DNA of 64,000 nucleotides from Sphingomonas sp. TDK1 (GTDB taxonomy: Bacteria; Pseudomonadota; Alphaproteobacteria; Sphingomonadales; Sphingomonadaceae): NCBI RefSeq assembly GCF_001650735.1, contig NZ_LXVY01000006.1:62277-126276 (forward strand), given 5' to 3'. Below the pieces are notes generated by a model. That model ran no database searches and was not told the DNA's origin. It was given only the letters and a program-made list of their open reading frames with translations. Each line of letters starts with the position of its first letter. Positions within the stretch are counted from its first letter, which is position 1. Below are positions 1 to 11,315 of this stretch, one piece after another. A program made the translations under genes and the position numbers.

Positions 1-930
1 GACGCTGGAGCCCTTCAGGTGGCGCACGCTCGCCAGCGCGCCGGCGACCAGCACCGGCGACAGCGAGGTGGTGAAGATGAAGCCCGGCGCATAGCTGCGG
101 ATCACGTCGATGATTACCTGGTCTGCCGCGATATAGCCGCCCATCACGCCGAACGCCTTGCCCAGCGTGCCCTCGATGATCGTCAGCCGGTCCGCGAGCC
201 CCTCGCGGTCCGAGATGCCACCGCCGCGCGGACCGTACATGCCGACGGCATGGACTTCGTCGAGATAGGTCAGCGCGTTGTACTTGTCGGCCAGGTCGCA
301 GATCGCGGCGATCGGCGCGATATCGGCGTCCATCGAATAGACGCTTTCGAACGCGATCAGCTTCGGCACCGAGGGATCGTCGGCGGCGAGCAGCTCTTCG
401 AGATGGGCGACATCATTGTGGCGCCAGACGCGCTTCTCGCAGCCCGAATTGCGGATGCCGGCGATCATCGAGGCGTGGTTGAGCTCGTCCGAATAGATGA
501 TGCAGCCCGGCATCACCTTGGCGAGCGTCGCCAGCGTCGCTTCGTTCGAGACGTAGCCGGAGGTGAACAGCAGCGCATTTTCCTTGCCGTGCAGATCGGC
601 AAGCTCGCGCTCGAGATCGATATGGTAGTGCGTGTTGCCGCCGATGTTGCGGGTGCCGCCGGAGCCGGCGCCGACATCGTGCAGCGCCTCTTCCATCGCC
701 GCGATCACCTTGGGGTGCTGCCCCATCGCGAGGTAATCGTTCGAGCACCACACCGTGATCGGCTTCGGCCCGTTATGCCCGGCGAAGCAGCGCGCATTGG
801 GGAACATGCCCTTGTTGCGCAGGATGTCGATGAAGACCCGGTAGCGCCCCTCGGCATGGAGGCGGTCGATGGCCTGGGTGAAGACCCGCGTATAGTCGAT
901 CGCGGGAGCGGGGGCGTCTTGGCGCTGCAT
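1..930 (-). CDS. hemA: 5-aminolevulinate synthase, 3' end missing
   Basis: This enzyme condenses glycine and succinyl-CoA to 5-aminolevulinate, the first step of haem synthesis by the C4 route used by alphaproteobacteria. The 310 codons present read in frame from ATG at 930 to the window edge; the family is about 400 residues, so the C-terminal quarter lies outside. The glycine-rich [15 protein letters not shown] segment is at residues 89-103, the PLP-ring Asp at LDEVH (D224) and the PLP-binding lysine in EGTLGKAFG (K258). It stands alone on the minus strand, divergent from a 56-residue gene with about 300 bp between them. The sequence CGGATCC directly precedes the ATG, and no strong Shine-Dalgarno is visible. 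Confidence 0.97.
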   Translation of the reverse strand, partial: MQRQDAPAPAIDYTRVFTQAIDRLHAEGRYRVFIDILRNKGMFPNARCFAGHNGPKPITVWCSNDYLAMGQHPKVIAAMEEALHDVGAGSGGTRNIGGNTHYHIDLERELADLHGKENALLFTSGYVSNEATLATLAKVMPGCIIYSDELNHASMIAGIRNSGCEKRVWRHNDVAHLEELLAADDPSVPKLIAFESVYSMDADIAPIAAICDLADKYNALTYLDEVHAVGMYGPRGGGISDREGLADRLTIIEGTLGKAFGVMGGYIAADQVIIDVIRSYAPGFIFTTSLSPVLVAGALASVRHLKGSSV

Positions 931-1098
931 GGATCCGTTCTCTACGCCTAAGTTTTCAGCAATTCCAGCACGTGAACCACCGTATAGGATCGAGATTGCT
1001 CTCGGGGCATGGCAGGGTGGCCTGCGTGCCGGAGATAGGCCCCGCATGCCGCCTTCGCAGCAGCATCTTCGATGAAGATTCTCGCGGTCGGTGATCGA

Positions 1099-1112
1099 AT
1101 CTTGCGCAAGAT
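1099..1112. promoter_or_regulatory. 14-bp perfect palindrome in the hemA upstream gap
   Basis: ATCTTGCGCAAGAT is a perfect palindrome in the 297-bp gap between hemA (leftward) and a small rightward gene. It could be an operator for either, but no promoter elements can be placed around it with confidence. Nothing else was recognised in 931-1227. Confidence 0.3.
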
Positions 1113-1227
1113 CAGCGATCAGGCCCCACGCATATGGTAAAAGCTGCGTATCGCGGACGACTCGGGGCGCCAGCATGTCCGCGGCTGAGAGACGATCGGT
1201 CTCCCGTTTGGCATCGGAGAGCGGCCC

Positions 1228-1398
1228 ATGGCGAAGAACGATATCGAATATTTCGAACGGCGCGCGCGACAGGAGCGTGAGCGCGCGGGCAAGTGCGACG
1301 ACAGCAGTGCGCGGCGCGTGCATCAGGAAATGGCGGAGCGCTACACCGCAAAGATCGCGGTGCGCGATCCGCAGGCCGTGCTCGGCGACGTCGCCTGA
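1228..1398 (+). CDS. small conserved hypothetical protein, 56 aa
   Basis: This short reading frame (ATG 1228, TGA 1396) encodes a highly charged, helix-prone protein beginning [20 protein letters not shown], with the sequence [12 protein letters not shown] in the middle. It has no signal peptide or membrane segment. The bias toward Arg and Glu in a regular helical pattern, and the alphaproteobacterial flavour of the segment, suggest a real small soluble protein rather than a chance frame. It ends 4 nt before the stop codon of the convergent murI. I do not recognise a family with a known function. The overlapping antisense frame extending from murI is a shadow. Confidence 0.6.
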   Translation: MAKNDIEYFERRARQERERAGKCDDSSARRVHQEMAERYTAKIAVRDPQAVLGDVA

Positions 1399-1401
1399 AG
1401 C

Positions 1402-2199
1402 TTACAGCGTCTCGATTCGGCTGAGCCCGTAGCGGGCAAGGGTCGGGGCGAGCGCGTCCGCACGATGGTCGCGCGCGGTGAACACGGCGCGGCCGGGGGG
1501 AAGGTCGGCAGGCCAGCTCTGCGCGCGGGTGAGGTAGGCGACTCGGCGCGCGATGCCGGGGCCGCCATCGACGAACTGCACCCCTGGCGGCGCTACCGCG
1601 CGCATTTCGGGTTCCAGCAGCGGGAAATGGGTACAGGCGTTGACGATCACGTCGATGCGGCTGCCGCCCGGCTGGTGGAACAGGCCGTCGAGTTCGTTGG
1701 CGATCACTTCGGGCGCGATCGCCTCGCCCGCCAGCTTGGCCTCGGCGAGTTCGACCAGCGCGGCGGAGCCGTGGCGCAGCACGGTGCAGTCCCCGGCGAA
1801 GCGGGCGGCGAGATCGTCGACATAGGGCTGGCGTACCGTCGCCGCGGTGCCGAGCACGCCGATGGTGCGGGTGCGGCTGGTCTCCGCCGCCGGCTTGATC
1901 GCGGGCACGGTGCCGACGATCGGCAGGTCGAGCGCGGCGCGGACATGCTGGAGCGCGATCGTCGAGGCGGTGTTGCAGGCGATCACGATCAGGCGGGGAT
2001 CGTAGCGCTCCGCCAGCCGGCCGAGCAGCGCGGGCACCCGCGCGGCGATTTCCGCCTCGCTCTTGGTGCCATAGGGGAAGCCTGCCGAATCGGCGACATA
2101 GACCAGCGGCGCCTGGGGCAGCAGCGCGGTGGTGGGCCCGAGCACCGACAAGCCGCCGACACCGGAATCGAAGAACAGCACGGGACGACGATCGGCCAT
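1402..2199 (-). CDS. murI: glutamate racemase
   Basis: Interconverts L- and D-glutamate in the cytoplasm and so supplies D-Glu for peptidoglycan. The 265-residue length is normal for the family. The N-terminus carries FDSGVGGLSV (residues 10-19), and the two catalytic cysteines sit in IACNTAST (C75) and NACTHFPLL (C189), spaced as expected. The start is ATG 2199. It is divergent from plsY with a 118-bp gap, and convergent with the 56-residue gene. It appears to be a single-gene unit. Confidence 0.96.
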   Translation of the reverse strand: MADRRPVLFFDSGVGGLSVLGPTTALLPQAPLVYVADSAGFPYGTKSEAEIAARVPALLGRLAERYDPRLIVIACNTASTIALQHVRAALDLPIVGTVPAIKPAAETSRTRTIGVLGTAATVRQPYVDDLAARFAGDCTVLRHGSAALVELAEAKLAGEAIAPEVIANELDGLFHQPGGSRIDVIVNACTHFPLLEPEMRAVAPPGVQFVDGGPGIARRVAYLTRAQSWPADLPPGRAVFTARDHRADALAPTLARYGLSRIETL

Positions 2200-2317
2200 G
2201 CCCCGCCATGGCCGAGGCAGCGCGGCAGCGTCAACATGGCGCCCGCCTGCACGCTGATGCAGATCATTGCGTTTGGGTAAGGGATGCGGCTAAACGGAAG
2301 AACGAAAGGGGGCCGCA

Positions 2318-2923
2318 TTGCCCACGGAAGTTCCATGGATGGCCCCGGCCGGGGCCTTGTTGCTCGGTTATCTGCTCGGTTCGATCCCATTCGGGGTGCT
2401 GCTCACGCGCGCCGCAGGGGCGGGGGACCTGCGCCAGATCGGATCGGGCAATATCGGCGCGACCAACGTGCTGCGCACCGGCCGCAAGGGCCTCGCGGCG
2501 GCGACGCTGCTGCTCGACATGGCCAAGGGCGCGGTGGCGGTGCTGCTCGCCGCCGCCTTCCTGCCGGGCACGGCGGCGCTGGCGGCGACGGCGGCCTTTA
2601 TCGGCCATTGCTATCCGGTGTGGCTCAAGTTCCGCGGCGGCAAGGGCGTGGCGACGCTGATGGGCGTGGTGCTGGCGCTCTACTGGCCCTCTGGGCTGGT
2701 CTATGCGGCGGTGTGGCTGGGGCTGCTGGCGACGGTGCGCATCTCCTCCGTCTCCGGCATGGCGGCGGCGGTGAGCGCGCCGGTAAGTGCCGCGTTCTTC
2801 GGCCGCATCGATCTGGTGCTGATGCTGCTTGCGCTGGCGCTGATCGTGCTGTGGAAGCATCGCGAGAATATCGACCGGCTGCTCAGCGGGTCCGAACCCA
2901 GGGTCGGCAGCAAGCGTGGCTGA
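2318..2923 (+). CDS. plsY: acyl-phosphate:glycerol-3-phosphate acyltransferase
   Basis: This integral membrane enzyme transfers an acyl group from acyl-phosphate to glycerol-3-phosphate, the first acylation in phospholipid synthesis. The 201 residues are hydrophobic, with the conserved motifs LLGSIPFG, GSGNIGATNV and FRGGKGVAT. The first possible start is TTG 2318; an in-frame ATG follows at 2339 (codon 8), before the first membrane helix, and could be the true start. The end overlaps dprA by 8 nt, so the two are translationally coupled. Confidence 0.95.
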   Translation: MPTEVPWMAPAGALLLGYLLGSIPFGVLLTRAAGAGDLRQIGSGNIGATNVLRTGRKGLAAATLLLDMAKGAVAVLLAAAFLPGTAALAATAAFIGHCYPVWLKFRGGKGVATLMGVVLALYWPSGLVYAAVWLGLLATVRISSVSGMAAAVSAPVSAAFFGRIDLVLMLLALALIVLWKHRENIDRLLSGSEPRVGSKRG

Positions 2924-3995
2924 TCGGCGGGAGCCGCGGCTGAGGCTGCTGCGCTCCGCCAATGTCGGTCCCGTCACCTATGCCCAGCTCACCGCCCGCT
3001 TCGGTTCGGCCGAGGCGGCGCTGGACGCACTGCCGATGCTTGCCGCGCGCGGCGGCGGCAGGGCGCCGCACATTGCCGAGGCCGGCGCGGTGCGGCGCGA
3101 GATCGCCGCGGTCGAGCGCCTGGGCGCGCGCTACCTGTTCCTCGACGATCCCGACTATCCGCCGTTGCTCGCCGAACTGGACAACGCCCCGCCGGCGCTG
3201 ATCCTGCGCGGCGATATCGGGCTGCTCGCGCGGCCCTGCGTGGCGATGGTCGGTGCACGGAACGCCTCGGCCGCGGCCTGCCGCTTCGCCCGCCAGCTCG
3301 CCATCGGGCTGGTCGATCAGGGCGCGACTGTCGTCTCGGGTCTCGCGCGCGGGATCGACACGGCGGCGCATCAGGGCGCGCTGGCCGGAGGCACGGTCGG
3401 CGTGATCGCCAGCGGGATCGACATCGTCTTTCCGCCCGAGAATGCGGAGCTTCAGGAGCGGATCGCCACCGAGGGGCTGCTCGTCACCGAACAGCCGCCC
3501 GGCACCGAGCCGCTCGCGCGCTTCTTTCCGGCGCGCAACCGCATCATCGCGGGGCTGTCGCTGGGCACGGTGGTGGTGGAAGCGGCGCCGCGTTCGGGCA
3601 GCCTGATCACCGCGCGCATCGCCGCCGAAGCGGGGCGCGACGTGATGGCGGTCCCGGGTTCGCCGCTGGACCCGCGTGCGCAGGGCTGCAACCTGCTGAT
3701 CCGCGAAGGCGCGATCCTCGTACAGTCCGCCGACGACATCTGGGAAGCCGTGCGGCCGATCGACTCGCGAAGCGTGCGGTCGCCGGGTGCGCGCTTCGGC
3801 GCGATGCCGCCCGAGGATGCCGGAGACGCCGACCGCCGGCGCGTGGCCGGGCTGCTGGGGCCGGTGCCGGTGGCGGTCGACGAGCTGATCCGCCAGTCGG
3901 GCTGTCCGCCTGCCGTTGTCCAGACGGTGCTCCTCGAGCTGGAGCTGGGCGGGCGGCTCGAGCGGCACGCCGGCGCGCGCGTATCGATGCGCTGA
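2916..3995 (+). CDS. dprA: DNA-processing protein DprA
   Basis: DprA binds incoming single-stranded DNA during natural transformation and loads RecA. The 359-residue protein begins with a SAM/HhH-like segment (about 1-65), followed by the Rossmann-like core with GARNAS, VSGLARGID-TAAH, FPARNRIIAGLS, SGSLITARIAAEAGRDVMAVPG and GCNLLIREGA, all hallmark DprA blocks. The final ~65 residues form a winged-helix (DML1-like) domain. GTG 2916 lies inside the plsY end. Presence of dprA alone does not prove competence, since the gene is almost universal. Confidence 0.95.
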   Translation: MADRREPRLRLLRSANVGPVTYAQLTARFGSAEAALDALPMLAARGGGRAPHIAEAGAVRREIAAVERLGARYLFLDDPDYPPLLAELDNAPPALILRGDIGLLARPCVAMVGARNASAAACRFARQLAIGLVDQGATVVSGLARGIDTAAHQGALAGGTVGVIASGIDIVFPPENAELQERIATEGLLVTEQPPGTEPLARFFPARNRIIAGLSLGTVVVEAAPRSGSLITARIAAEAGRDVMAVPGSPLDPRAQGCNLLIREGAILVQSADDIWEAVRPIDSRSVRSPGARFGAMPPEDAGDADRRRVAGLLGPVPVAVDELIRQSGCPPAVVQTVLLELELGGRLERHAGARVSMR

Positions 3996-4216
3996 TCGCC
4001 GAGATCGCGGGCGCGGCAACCGCTGCTCCGGATGCTTGCGCTGAACCGAACCTGCCGAGCCTGGGGGCATGCGTCCGTACGGCCAGGAGAAGGCATAACG
4101 CAGCCAGCCGGTTTGCCACCGTCAGGTCCGTACCGCCCATCGACACGCGCGGTTGACTCTTATCTCTACATATGTCGTGATTGAGGCGCCGATATGGTGT
4201 CGGGGGAGTTGGGTGG

Positions 4217-4639
4217 ATGGACGGACGATCGCTACTGCCGCCATATACGCGTCGTCACTGGATCGTGCTGGCGGCGGCGATGCTGGCCCTGGCCTTGCTG
4301 GCGGCATCGCTCTGGGCCAGCCGAACCCGTTCGCTGCCGGGTGACAGTACCGATGGCGACTTCGCCAGTGATTGCTGCGGGAGCATCACCCTGCGCGACG
4401 GCAACCTGTACGCGGACGATACCCGTCTTGCGGGCTATGTCGTCTTGCGGGATCAAAAGGGGCCCTACCTGCTCCCCGACAGGTTCATCGGTACCCTGAA
4501 CACCGGCATTGAGACTGCCGGGAACAGGCCGCCACGGCCGCTGCGTCTCGATAGGCTTCCGCGTCCGAACCACATCCTGTTTCCCGACGCGGATGGTGGC
4601 GCCTCACTGTTCCGGCGCAGCGCGGCTCGCCCGCGATAG
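4217..4639 (+). CDS. hypothetical membrane-anchored protein, 140 aa
   Basis: From ATG 4217 (preceded by GGGAG at about -13) the protein starts with a short basic segment, then one hydrophobic helix (about residues 15-35, WIVLAAAMLALALLAASLW) and a polar extracytoplasmic domain containing a CC pair and SITLRDGNLYADDTRLAGYVVLRDQKGPYLLP, which looks like short beta strands. The tail is Arg-rich. No family was recognised. The 221 bp upstream (3996-4216) contain no gene I can support. It is convergent with the polytopic gene that follows. Confidence 0.55.
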   Translation: MDGRSLLPPYTRRHWIVLAAAMLALALLAASLWASRTRSLPGDSTDGDFASDCCGSITLRDGNLYADDTRLAGYVVLRDQKGPYLLPDRFIGTLNTGIETAGNRPPRPLRLDRLPRPNHILFPDADGGASLFRRSAARPR

Positions 4640-4715
4640 CGCGACCGGTACGGTCCCGCGCACTGCGGGCTGCTTGTGGGGCGCATGCCGCCGGCCGGCG
4701 TGACGGATCTACGAC

Positions 4716-6098
4716 CTAGCGAAGTCCAAAGGCCTGGAGATAATAGGTGCCTATTCCGTCGCCGATCAGCAGTTGGCCGGGCCCCAGCCGGCCGACCAGA
4801 TAGGCCGCCCCCACCAGGATGGAGGCGAGGATCGAGATGACCGCCAGCAGCGCGGTCCGGCGCGGCCCCGGCGCCTTCGCGCCTTGGCCGACAAGGACGA
4901 GGCCGGAAAAGGCGAGGAACTCGAACAGCGGATAGAAGTCCAGCCGGTAGCGGAAGTTCATGCTCACCGCGCACAGCATCAGCAGCGCGGGGACCGCCAG
5001 CCCGAGCGCGACGGCGACGTTGCGCGCGCGATCCGCGGCAGCCCGCCGCGTCCAGCCGAGGATCGCGATCCCGCCGAGCAGCAGCAGGAGCGGATCGGTC
5101 AGCAGGAAGCTGCTCGGCGGCAGTTCGGCGGCGTCGATCCACCGGGTGCGCATCGCATCGAGCAGCAACTGGCCGTTCCCGCCGCGCAGCACCCAGACCG
5201 GCGCAAAGTAATAGACGAGGCCGAACGGCACCCGGTGCAGGTTGAAGAGTCCCTGCTCGGCCATCCGCACGACCCGATCGGGATACCAGGCATTGTAGAT
5301 ATACTGGTGATAGTCGGCGAAGGTGAACGGGCTGCCCCAGCGGGCGGCATTGACCAGCGCGGTCACCGCGCCCAGCAGCGCCAGCAGCAAGGCGGGCTTC
5401 AGGAACATCGCGACCCAGCTGCGCAGGTCATGGCGGCTGCGAATGCCCTCCACCAGCAGTACGCCGCCGAACGCGGCGACCAGCCCGATGCCCAGCGAAA
5501 CGCGCGTCAGCATCGCGAGGCCGGCGGTGGCCGCCATTACCGCCAGCGCGCCGCGGCCCAGCCCGCGCAGCTGTGCGTGGATCGCCGCCGCGACGAACAG
5601 CGCGCCCCAGAGCGCAGCCCAGAGACATACCTCCTGATAAAGGCTGAATCGCAGGAAACAGACCTGCGCGCCCGAAAGGAGCAGCACCGCGAGCATCGCG
5701 CGGCCGAGCCATGCCGGAAGGTCGGGACGTTCGCTGCGGATCAGCCGCAGCGTCCAGAGCTTGGTCGCGGCCATGCCGGCCAGGGCGACGAGGCAGGAAC
5801 CGATGGTGAAATCGAGCGTGCGCCAGCCGGGGAACAGCGTCATCGGCAGGCGCAGCAGCGCCGGCAGTATCCCCCAATAGGCGACCACCCGGCCCTGCAC
5901 CACAAAGCCTTCGCGCCCGACGATCGCCGGATCGACGTCGAACCGGCCGTGGAGCAGGTGATCGAGCATCGAGTTGAAGGTGAGATCGAGCGGGTGCACC
6001 TCCCGTGGAACCTGCGCGAGCAGGTAGCAGAGCACCACCGCGGCCAGTGCGATCAGCCAGGGGCGCAGGAGTGCGATCTTGGGGGACGGTGGGCGCAT
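4716..6098 (-). CDS. polytopic membrane protein, possible GT-C-like
   Basis: A 460-residue protein with about ten to twelve hydrophobic segments, starting MRPPSPKIALLRPWLIALAAVV from ATG 6098; the frame continues upstream, but that part is Arg-rich and unlikely to be translated. After the first helix there is an extracytoplasmic loop containing PREVHPLDLTFNSMLDHLL, where acidic residues often sit in GT-C glycosyltransferases (ArnT/PMT-like). A long loop around HQYIYNAWYPDRVVRMA lies mid-protein. The overall architecture resembles GT39-type lipid-linked sugar transferases, but no decisive motif was seen, so function is open. Confidence 0.75.
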   Translation of the reverse strand: MRPPSPKIALLRPWLIALAAVVLCYLLAQVPREVHPLDLTFNSMLDHLLHGRFDVDPAIVGREGFVVQGRVVAYWGILPALLRLPMTLFPGWRTLDFTIGSCLVALAGMAATKLWTLRLIRSERPDLPAWLGRAMLAVLLLSGAQVCFLRFSLYQEVCLWAALWGALFVAAAIHAQLRGLGRGALAVMAATAGLAMLTRVSLGIGLVAAFGGVLLVEGIRSRHDLRSWVAMFLKPALLLALLGAVTALVNAARWGSPFTFADYHQYIYNAWYPDRVVRMAEQGLFNLHRVPFGLVYYFAPVWVLRGGNGQLLLDAMRTRWIDAAELPPSSFLLTDPLLLLLGGIAILGWTRRAAADRARNVAVALGLAVPALLMLCAVSMNFRYRLDFYPLFEFLAFSGLVLVGQGAKAPGPRRTALLAVISILASILVGAAYLVGRLGPGQLLIGDGIGTYYLQAFGLR

Positions 6099-6293
6099 GG
6101 CGCGCCTTTGCAGCCTCCGCGCACGCGCCGCAAGCGCGCCGCGCCCACGGGGGAATTCCGCATCTGCGCGCCACATCTGCATAGTGTTGCATCATTGCCA
6201 CGGTTTCCGAGTTTATGCCGCGGCGCGGAAACCTTTGCCCGCTGGCGGGTTACCGGGGTGTCAAAGACCCTCCAATCCAAGGGATGTTTACGT

Positions 6294-6902
6294 ATGCGTT
6301 CAGCGTTCATCGTCGCCATTGCGGCACTCGGTTTCACCGCCACGGCCGCCCAGGCCCAGGACACCGCCACCAGCAGCAACGGCACCAGCTTCCGCGGGAT
6401 CCGTATCGAAGCCAATGCCGGTGGCGATCGCTTCCAGTCGCAGGGCAACCATAACGACAAGTTCGGCTATGGCGGCACCATCGGCTTCGACGGCCAGATC
6501 GGCGATCGCATCGTGATCGGTGCCGAGGGCAGCTACTGGCGCGCCAGCGACTGGAGCGAGAATTGCTCGGGCGCCAGCGGCGGCACCGTCTGCCACAAGT
6601 CGTTCGACGAATATGGCGCCGCGGTTCGCGCGGGCGTGCTCGCCACTCCGCAGCTGCTGATCTTCGCCAAGGGCGGCTATGTGAACAACGAGCAGCGCAA
6701 GCGTCTCGATACGCCGACCGGCGGCTACTACAACCACTTCAACACCGACGGCTACCAGGTCGGCGGTGGCGTCGAATATTCGCTGACCGGCGAGGGCACG
6801 CGCATGCCGCTCTATGCCAACGTCCAGTATGTCTATTCGCAGTATAACGACCATACCGCGCGTCAGCGCGTGATGGCCGGCGTGGGTCTGCGTTTCAAGT
6901 AA
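6294..6902 (+). CDS. outer membrane beta-barrel protein (opacity/OmpA-barrel type)
   Basis: The start ATG 6294 gives a signal peptide of about 21 residues ending AAQAQ, then a 180-residue domain of alternating polar and aromatic strands: FRGIRIEANAGGDRF, FGYGGTIGFDGQIGD, VVIGAEGSYW-type segments, YGAAVRAGVLATPQLLIFAKGGY, and a final strand VMAGVGLRFK ending in a basic residue after Phe. This is the usual layout of an eight-stranded porin-family barrel. A long in-frame extension upstream is antisense to the preceding membrane protein and is not real. The gene stands alone and is followed by a GC-rich hairpin. Confidence 0.87.
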   Translation: MRSAFIVAIAALGFTATAAQAQDTATSSNGTSFRGIRIEANAGGDRFQSQGNHNDKFGYGGTIGFDGQIGDRIVIGAEGSYWRASDWSENCSGASGGTVCHKSFDEYGAAVRAGVLATPQLLIFAKGGYVNNEQRKRLDTPTGGYYNHFNTDGYQVGGGVEYSLTGEGTRMPLYANVQYVYSQYNDHTARQRVMAGVGLRFK

Positions 6903-6921
6903 GCGTAGCGCAGTCCTGAAC

Positions 6922-6958
6922 AGGGCCGGGCGTGGCGATGGCTGCGCCCGGCCCTTTG
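6922..6958 (+). terminator. intrinsic terminator candidate after the barrel gene
   Basis: An 11-bp perfect stem (AGGGCCGGGCG at 6922-6932 pairing with 6945-6955) with a 12-nt loop is followed by a short T run. It begins 20 nt after the stop codon of the outer-membrane barrel gene. Confidence 0.7.
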
Positions 6959-7032
6959 TCGTGCATGGGGCTGGCAAGTCCCGCGCCGCCTCCTACATGC
7001 CGCGGGCAAGACCCTCCCGAGGAGACACCCGC

Positions 7033-7938
7033 ATGGCCGACGCACCCGATCCCGCGAACAACCTTCCCGCCGGCTATGTGCCGCCCCAGGTGTGGGAATG
7101 GGCGCCGGGCAATGGTGGCCAGTTCGCCAACATCAATCGGCCCACTTCCGGCGCGACGCACGAGAAGGAACTGCCGGTCGGCACGCACCCGATCCAGCTC
7201 TATTCGCTCGGCACGCCCAATGGGCAGAAGGTGACGATCCTGCTCGAGGAACTGCTCGCCGCGGGCCATGCGGGCGCGGAATATGACGCCTGGAAGATCA
7301 ATATCGGCGAGGGCGACCAGTTCGGCAGCGGCTTCGTCGCGATCAACCCGAACTCGAAGATCCCGGCGATGGTCGACCATTCGCTCAGTCCCGCGCTGCC
7401 GATCTTCGAGAGCGGCGCGATGATGCTCCATCTGGCGGAGAAGTTCGGGGCGTTCCTGCCGACCGACGCCGCCAAGCGCGCGCAGACGCTGAGCTGGCTG
7501 ATGTGGCAGATGGGCTCCGCGCCGTTCCTGGGCGGCGGCTTCGGCCATTTCTTCTCCTATGCCCCGATCAAGATCCAGTATGCGATCGATCGCTACGCGA
7601 TGGAGGCCAAGCGTCAGCTGCATGTGCTCGACACCCATCTGGCGGGCAACCGCTACCTGGTGGGCGACGACTATACGATCGCCGACATGGCGATCTTCCC
7701 CTGGTATGGCGCGGTTGCGCGCGGCGAGATCTATGCGGGGGCGGACGTGTTCCTGAACGCGCGGGAATATCCGAACCTGCTGCGCTGGGCCGCCGAGATC
7801 GCCGATCGCGCGCCGGTACAGCGCGGCCGGCTGGTCAACCGCGGGGTGGGGCCGGAAGACCAGCGCGTCCCCGAGCGGCATGACGCAAAGGACATCGACG
7901 TGGTGCTGGAGCGGATGCGGGCGGCGCAGCCCGCCTGA
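7033..7938 (+). CDS. yghU: YghU-type glutathione-dependent disulfide-bond oxidoreductase
   Basis: A 301-residue member of the Nu-class glutathione transferases, cytoplasmic thiol oxidoreductases that use two glutathiones. The N-terminal extension VWEWAPGNGGQFANINRP followed by SGATHEKELPVG and QLYSLGTPNGQKVTI-type residues is diagnostic of YghU. The thioredoxin-like fold (about 55-135) ends with the ES(G) glutathione-binding motif (FESGAMMLHLAEKFG), and the helical C-terminal domain holds the N-capping segment DDYTIADMAIFPWYG. ATG 7033 follows GGAGA at about -11. An in-frame ATG at 6961 is less likely because it precedes the conserved start. Confidence 0.93.
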   Translation: MADAPDPANNLPAGYVPPQVWEWAPGNGGQFANINRPTSGATHEKELPVGTHPIQLYSLGTPNGQKVTILLEELLAAGHAGAEYDAWKINIGEGDQFGSGFVAINPNSKIPAMVDHSLSPALPIFESGAMMLHLAEKFGAFLPTDAAKRAQTLSWLMWQMGSAPFLGGGFGHFFSYAPIKIQYAIDRYAMEAKRQLHVLDTHLAGNRYLVGDDYTIADMAIFPWYGAVARGEIYAGADVFLNAREYPNLLRWAAEIADRAPVQRGRLVNRGVGPEDQRVPERHDAKDIDVVLERMRAAQPA

Positions 7939-7940
7939 CC

Positions 7941-7979
7941 CATGCCGCTCTCCCGGTATCGGGTTGGGGGAGCGGCATG
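7941..7979. terminator. hairpin between convergent genes
   Basis: A 14-bp stem with one mismatch (7941-7954 with 7966-7979) and an 11-nt loop lies immediately between yghU (+) and the convergent 132-residue gene (-). There is no long T run on either side, so factor-independent termination is plausible but not certain. Confidence 0.5.
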
Positions 7980-7982
7980 CGA

Positions 7983-8381
7983 TCACTTGGTGGGCATGCA
8001 GACGCCTTTTTCGACGACCATGTCGGAAATCGCGCGATATTTGGCGACATAGGCGGCCCAGCCTGCGTCCTGCTTGTCACGCGGCACATAGTCGCCGGTT
8101 GCGAAGGTCATCACCTCTTCGCGCGACTCGGTCGGCTTGCCATCCGGGCCGGCGACCAGCACCGGGGCCACCCGCTGATCGATCTTGAAGCCATGCGTCT
8201 TGTACCAGTCAACATGCGCGGCAACTGCCGCGCGGAAATCGGCCATCGATGCACCCGGCTTGAGTTTGGAAAGGCGAACTCGCGTCAGTTCGCCGCTGGG
8301 GCACGGGCTTTCCTGTGCAAACGCCTGCGTGGAAACCAGCAGCGCGGCAGTGCCGAGCGCCATCTGAATCACGTATCGCAT
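7983..8381 (-). CDS. secreted hypothetical protein, 132 aa
   Basis: Starts at ATG 8381 with a strong GGGAGG about 8 nt upstream. Residues 1-22 form a signal peptide ending QAFAQE, so the product is periplasmic. The mature part contains two cysteines near its ends (ESPCPSG and GVCMPTK), which could form a disulfide, and an ABM/EthD-like pattern (TRVRLSKLKPG, FRAAVAAHVDWYKTHGF, YVAKYRAISDMV) that loosely recalls small alpha/beta ferredoxin-like dimers. No family was named with confidence. Confidence 0.75.
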   Translation of the reverse strand: MRYVIQMALGTAALLVSTQAFAQESPCPSGELTRVRLSKLKPGASMADFRAAVAAHVDWYKTHGFKIDQRVAPVLVAGPDGKPTESREEVMTFATGDYVPRDKQDAGWAAYVAKYRAISDMVVEKGVCMPTK

Positions 8382-8488
8382 CGTAATCCTCCCTGCTTCG
8401 TTGAGCAGGCGTAACCTTGACCCCCATTGTGTCGCGGGCGTGACGCTGTAGAACCGCGCCGCTTGACGGGCCTTTGCCCCTGTCCCCA

Positions 8489-8510
8489 CCTTACACGCGT
8501 ACGCGTAAGG
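8489..8510. promoter_or_regulatory. palindromic site upstream of topA
   Basis: CCTTAC and GTAAGG form inverted 6-bp arms around a centre that itself contains the 12-bp palindrome ACGCGTACGCGT (8495-8506). It sits 16 nt before the topA start, downstream of a TTGACG (8463-8468) that could be a -35 element. A regulator binding here would block topA transcription or initiation; no protein can be assigned. Confidence 0.35.
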
Positions 8511-8525
8511 AAATTCACGGATCCC

Positions 8526-11123
<2,598 letters not shown>

Positions 11124-11140
11124 GGGCCGGCCTGTTAGCC

Positions 11141-11233
11141 GTCATCCCGACGAAAGTCGGGATCCATTCGCCACTACGCTATGGCAGGAGCCGAGGCGCT
11201 GAGGGCAATGGACCCGACTTTCGTCGGGATGAC
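11141..11233. repeat. inverted pair of a 27/28-bp intergenic repeat
   Basis: The 28-mer at 11141-11168 (starting GTCATCCCGACGAAAGTCGG) recurs inverted at 11207-11233 with a single-base deletion. Each unit also contains its own small palindrome, CCCGACGAAAGTCGGG. The pair lies 17 nt after the topA stop, between topA and the exonuclease gene. It looks like a REP-type pair able to form a long hairpin in RNA. Confidence 0.8.
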
Positions 11234-11315
11234 GGTTCGTGGGTGTCTTCGTCTTCGTCCTTTCCACCCACGCTTTCGGCTGGCATTTCGCCCGAAAAGC
11301 CCCCACATCGCGGCC

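Noticed and set aside
4773..6293. Long upstream extension of the outer-membrane barrel frame
   Set aside because: It is antisense to the polytopic membrane gene; the true start at 6294 begins a proper signal peptide.
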